Source: Methylobacterium marchantiae
GTDB taxonomy: Bacteria > Pseudomonadota > Alphaproteobacteria > Rhizobiales > Beijerinckiaceae
Length of the DNA stretch: 50,491 bases
Direction: 5' to 3'
Assembly: GCF_022179405.1 (NCBI RefSeq)
Contig: NZ_BPQT01000038.1
Coordinates: 1 to 50,491 of the forward strand
The notes under the pieces were generated by a model. It was not told where the DNA came from. It did no database searches and worked only from the letters and a program-made list of their open reading frames with translations. Shown one piece after another: positions 49,041 to 50,491 of this stretch. Made by a program: the position numbers and the translations under genes. How positions within the stretch are numbered: position 1 is the first letter of the stretch; every line of letters begins with the position of its first letter.

Positions 49041-49071
49041 CCCGGGGGTGCCCCATGAAGGCGCCCCCGGG
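49041..49071. promoter_or_regulatory. Strong hairpin between attR and primase-helicase
   Basis: CCCGGGGGTGCC (49041-49052) pairs with GGCGCCCCCGGG (49060-49071), 12 bp with one G-U on the plus strand and a seven-base loop. No U-tract follows on either strand, so it is not a standard terminator. It could be an RNA stability or processing element or part of attP. Confidence 0.55.
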
Positions 49072-49102
49072 GGAAATCATCTAGGTTTTCAGAGAGTTAG
49101 GA

Positions 49103-49147
49103 TGGCGACCCCGCCTGGGCTCGAACCAGGGACCTGCCGCTTAGAAG
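49103..49147. repeat. attR: 45-bp phage-supplied tRNA 3' end
   Basis: These bases are identical to attL at 3234-3278. They rebuild the 3' part of the host tRNA-Arg, including CCA, so the tRNA stays functional after integration. Confidence 0.93.
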
Positions 49148-49179
49148 GCGGCTGCTCTATCCAGCTGAGCTACGGAGTC
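49103..49179 (-). tRNA. tRNA-Arg (anticodon TCT), integration site
   Basis: On the minus strand a full cloverleaf can be drawn. The acceptor stem is GACTCCG with CGGGGTC, the D arm contains AGCTCAGCTGGATAGAGC, the anticodon stem GCCGC with GCGGC encloses the loop CTTCTAA (anticodon TCT), and the T arm contains GGTTCGAGCC. Discriminator G and an encoded CCA follow. The 3' 45 bases are the phage core site. Confidence 0.96.
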
Positions 49180-49298
49180 GTGACGCCGCGTACCCTCTAG
49201 CAGGCTGACTTTTTCAAGTCGACAACCAGTTGCCCGATCATTCACATCCTATCGGGGTTGCCCCAACCCCCAAGACGCCTCATCGATGGAGGCGGCTT

Positions 49299-49349
49299 AA
49301 AAACACACAGAGATCCACCTACGACAATGCTGTCGAAGGTGGATCTCTG
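49299..49349 (-). terminator. Rho-independent terminator of the MucR-family gene
   Basis: A nearly perfect hairpin (13 bp, CAGAGATCCACCT with its complement at 49337-49349, then a mismatch and five more pairs around ATGC) is followed on the minus strand by TGTGTTTTT. It ends transcription of the MucR-family gene, which stops at 49406. Confidence 0.85.
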
Positions 49350-49405
49350 CGTCAAGGAATGAGCAAAATGAAATGAGGTAGAGTTTAATGCAGCTGAAAA
49401 CAGCC

Positions 49406-49930
49406 TCAAGCTGCCTGCTTTTTCCGAGGACCCCGGCGCTTCTTTTCGACCGCAGCGACGACAGCCTCTTCTACCGGCTCGCTGACCACTTCTTCCGGAG
49501 CCGCCTTGGATGCGGTTTTGCGGCGCTGCTGACCGAGACCAAGTGCCCGAGCCAGTTCCGAACGCTGCTCGGAATAGGCAGCCGACGTCATTGGGTAATC
49601 CGGCTGCAGCCCCCACTTGGCTCGATATTGCTCCGGGGTCAGACCGCGCAGGGTAAGGTGACGACGCAGCGTTTTGTATTGCTTGCCGTCTTCGAAACTG
49701 ACCAAGTAGTCGGGCGTTACTGAGCGGCGAATTTCCTGAGCCGTTGCTTTCGGCGGCCCGGTCTCAACAGCCGGGGCACTGCTCGTGCTTACCGAGCGTA
49801 TAGCCTCGTGCACATCGCTCAGAAGCTTGGGCAGTTCGGCGCTTTGCACGTGATTATTGCTGACATAGGCCGAAACGATATCGGCCGCCAAGGTGATGAG
49901 GCGTGCTGCCTCGCTATCGGATTCACTCAT
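49406..49930 (-). CDS. MucR/Ros-family transcriptional regulator without zinc cysteines
   Basis: The 174-residue protein has the MucR plan: an N-terminal oligomerisation part (about 5-45), a linker, and the DNA-binding domain at about 68-140 with TPDYLVSFEDGKQYKTLRRH, then TPEQYRAKWGLQPDYPMTSA and YSEQRSELARALGLGQQRRK. The two zinc cysteines of Ros and MucR are replaced by S78 and D81, while H91 is kept. Some Mesorhizobium homologues also lack them and fold without zinc. An Ala/Glu-rich tail ends in a basic patch. MucR proteins are typical of Hyphomicrobiales. It is a host gene next to the tRNA. Confidence 0.9.
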   Translation of the reverse strand: MSESDSEAARLITLAADIVSAYVSNNHVQSAELPKLLSDVHEAIRSVSTSSAPAVETGPPKATAQEIRRSVTPDYLVSFEDGKQYKTLRRHLTLRGLTPEQYRAKWGLQPDYPMTSAAYSEQRSELARALGLGQQRRKTASKAAPEEVVSEPVEEAVVAAVEKKRRGPRKKQAA

Positions 49931-50491
49931 GATATGTCGACCATCGTTCGGTTAGGTTGAAGTTCTACTCAGGTCTAAGCTGAGTTTTCGCATCTCGCAA
50001 GATGTTATCGAAGAAAATTCCGTGTTTTAGCGATCATTCGCTCAAATGCTGCGGGTGTTCGCCGTTCCGATGCCCCATATCGCTCGATGGTCCACCCGTT
50101 TGGGCTATGCTGCAAGCAGAGTTTGTCGGTGTTTTTCCAAGGACCATGCCGTCTCTGCCACCCGTTCACCATCATGCGCCGCAAAGTATGGTAGGTAGAA
50201 CTTTGCCGTTGGTTGTACGTGCAGATCAAAGCAGTGGCCTTCGGCTTTCCCATGCCGTGCTCGCGTGCTGATATCGGATGAGTGATCGCTGTGACCATCG
50301 CGTTCCATTCTCACATCGCGACGTCCCCGCTTCAGGTTACCCCATATGTTCGGCCGATCGAGGCCCCTGCGCTCCATTGAAAAGCGAGATCGCTTTTGAC
50401 GGGGATGCTTCGCTCAGCTCTTGCTCTCTCAATCGCGCATTGCGCGATGCCGACGTTGGCTAGACAGTACCCTAGGTCGTGAACTCATAAT
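49931..50491. other. Host stretch upstream of the MucR-family gene, mostly without clear genes
   Basis: No certain gene was seen. A minus-strand frame at 50005-50253 could encode an 82-residue basic protein (starting MGKPKATALICTYNQRQS), but it has no recognised family or convincing ribosome binding site. The part next to 49931 should contain the MucR-family promoter; it is AT-richer than its surroundings. Confidence 0.4.

Larger units (their letters stand above)
3234..49147. mobile_element. Temperate T7-like prophage integrated in tRNA-Arg
   Basis: The element is bounded by a perfect 45-bp direct repeat, with an integrase gene 32 bases inside attL. It encodes a single-subunit RNA polymerase, family A DNA polymerase, primase-helicase, 5'-3' exonuclease, SSB, endonuclease I, T7-type lysozyme, portal, scaffold, capsid, both tail tubes, internal proteins, tail fibre and both terminase subunits. 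No broken essential gene was noticed, so the prophage may be inducible. Its gene order is the T7 order opened between lysozyme and primase-helicase. Confidence 0.95.

Noticed and set aside
1-50491. CRISPR array
   Set aside because: No series of equal direct repeats with equal spacers was seen. The four early-region elements are hairpins with unequal spacing and genes between them.

Overview
The window holds a complete temperate T7-like (Autographiviridae-type) prophage of about 45.9 kb, integrated in a tRNA-Arg(TCT) gene of a GC-rich alphaproteobacterium. The host is probably a member of the Hyphomicrobiales (Rhizobiales). The evidence is a MucR/Ros-type regulator beside the tRNA on the right, and poxB and isochorismatase-family genes on the left. 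A perfect 45-bp direct repeat (3234-3278 and 49103-49147) marks attL and attR. The full tRNA is kept at attR and only its 3' part remains at attL.

Nearly all prophage genes are on the minus strand, so they are read from right to left. From attR the order is: primase-helicase, DNA polymerase and exonuclease with small genes between them (48.9-41.9 kb); a P-loop protein, a DUF3310 protein and two small gp6.7/gp7.3-like virion proteins (41.8-39.9 kb); portal, scaffold, a holin/o-spanin pair and capsid (39.7-35.6 kb); tail tubes A and B (35.2-32.1 kb); internal virion proteins (32.1-24.5 kb); tail fibre, an FAD-oxidoreductase-like protein and a 201-residue protein (24.5-20.3 kb); a membrane protein and the small and large terminases (20.2-16.9 kb). 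Next come the joined virion ends and the early region (16.9-11.7 kb), then RNA polymerase, SSB, endonuclease I and T7-type lysozyme (11.7-4.7 kb), and finally excisionase and integrase next to attL. This is the T7 gene order circularly permuted, with attP between the lysozyme and primase-helicase genes.

The early region (about 11.7-16.3 kb) is the least ordinary part. It has the only plus-strand cassette I can support: a 57-residue Arc-like ribbon-helix-helix protein followed by a small membrane protein. Four CGCACC motifs lie in front of it, two of them around a candidate host promoter for the leftward early genes. This looks like the lysogeny switch. The early genes are separated by four copies of a structured hairpin element whose wobble pairs favour the plus-strand RNA. 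A second tyrosine recombinase gene has its start codon inside a 21-bp perfect inverted repeat directly after a terminator. A 17-bp sequence shared by the sites just after the RNA polymerase and large terminase genes is a good candidate for the phage polymerase promoter, since T7 has promoters at both places.

Many adjacent genes overlap by ATGA or TGATG, so long co-translated operons are likely. I saw no DNA ligase, gp0.7-type kinase or gp2-type host polymerase inhibitor homologue. Functions given as candidates rest on reading the sequence without any database search.
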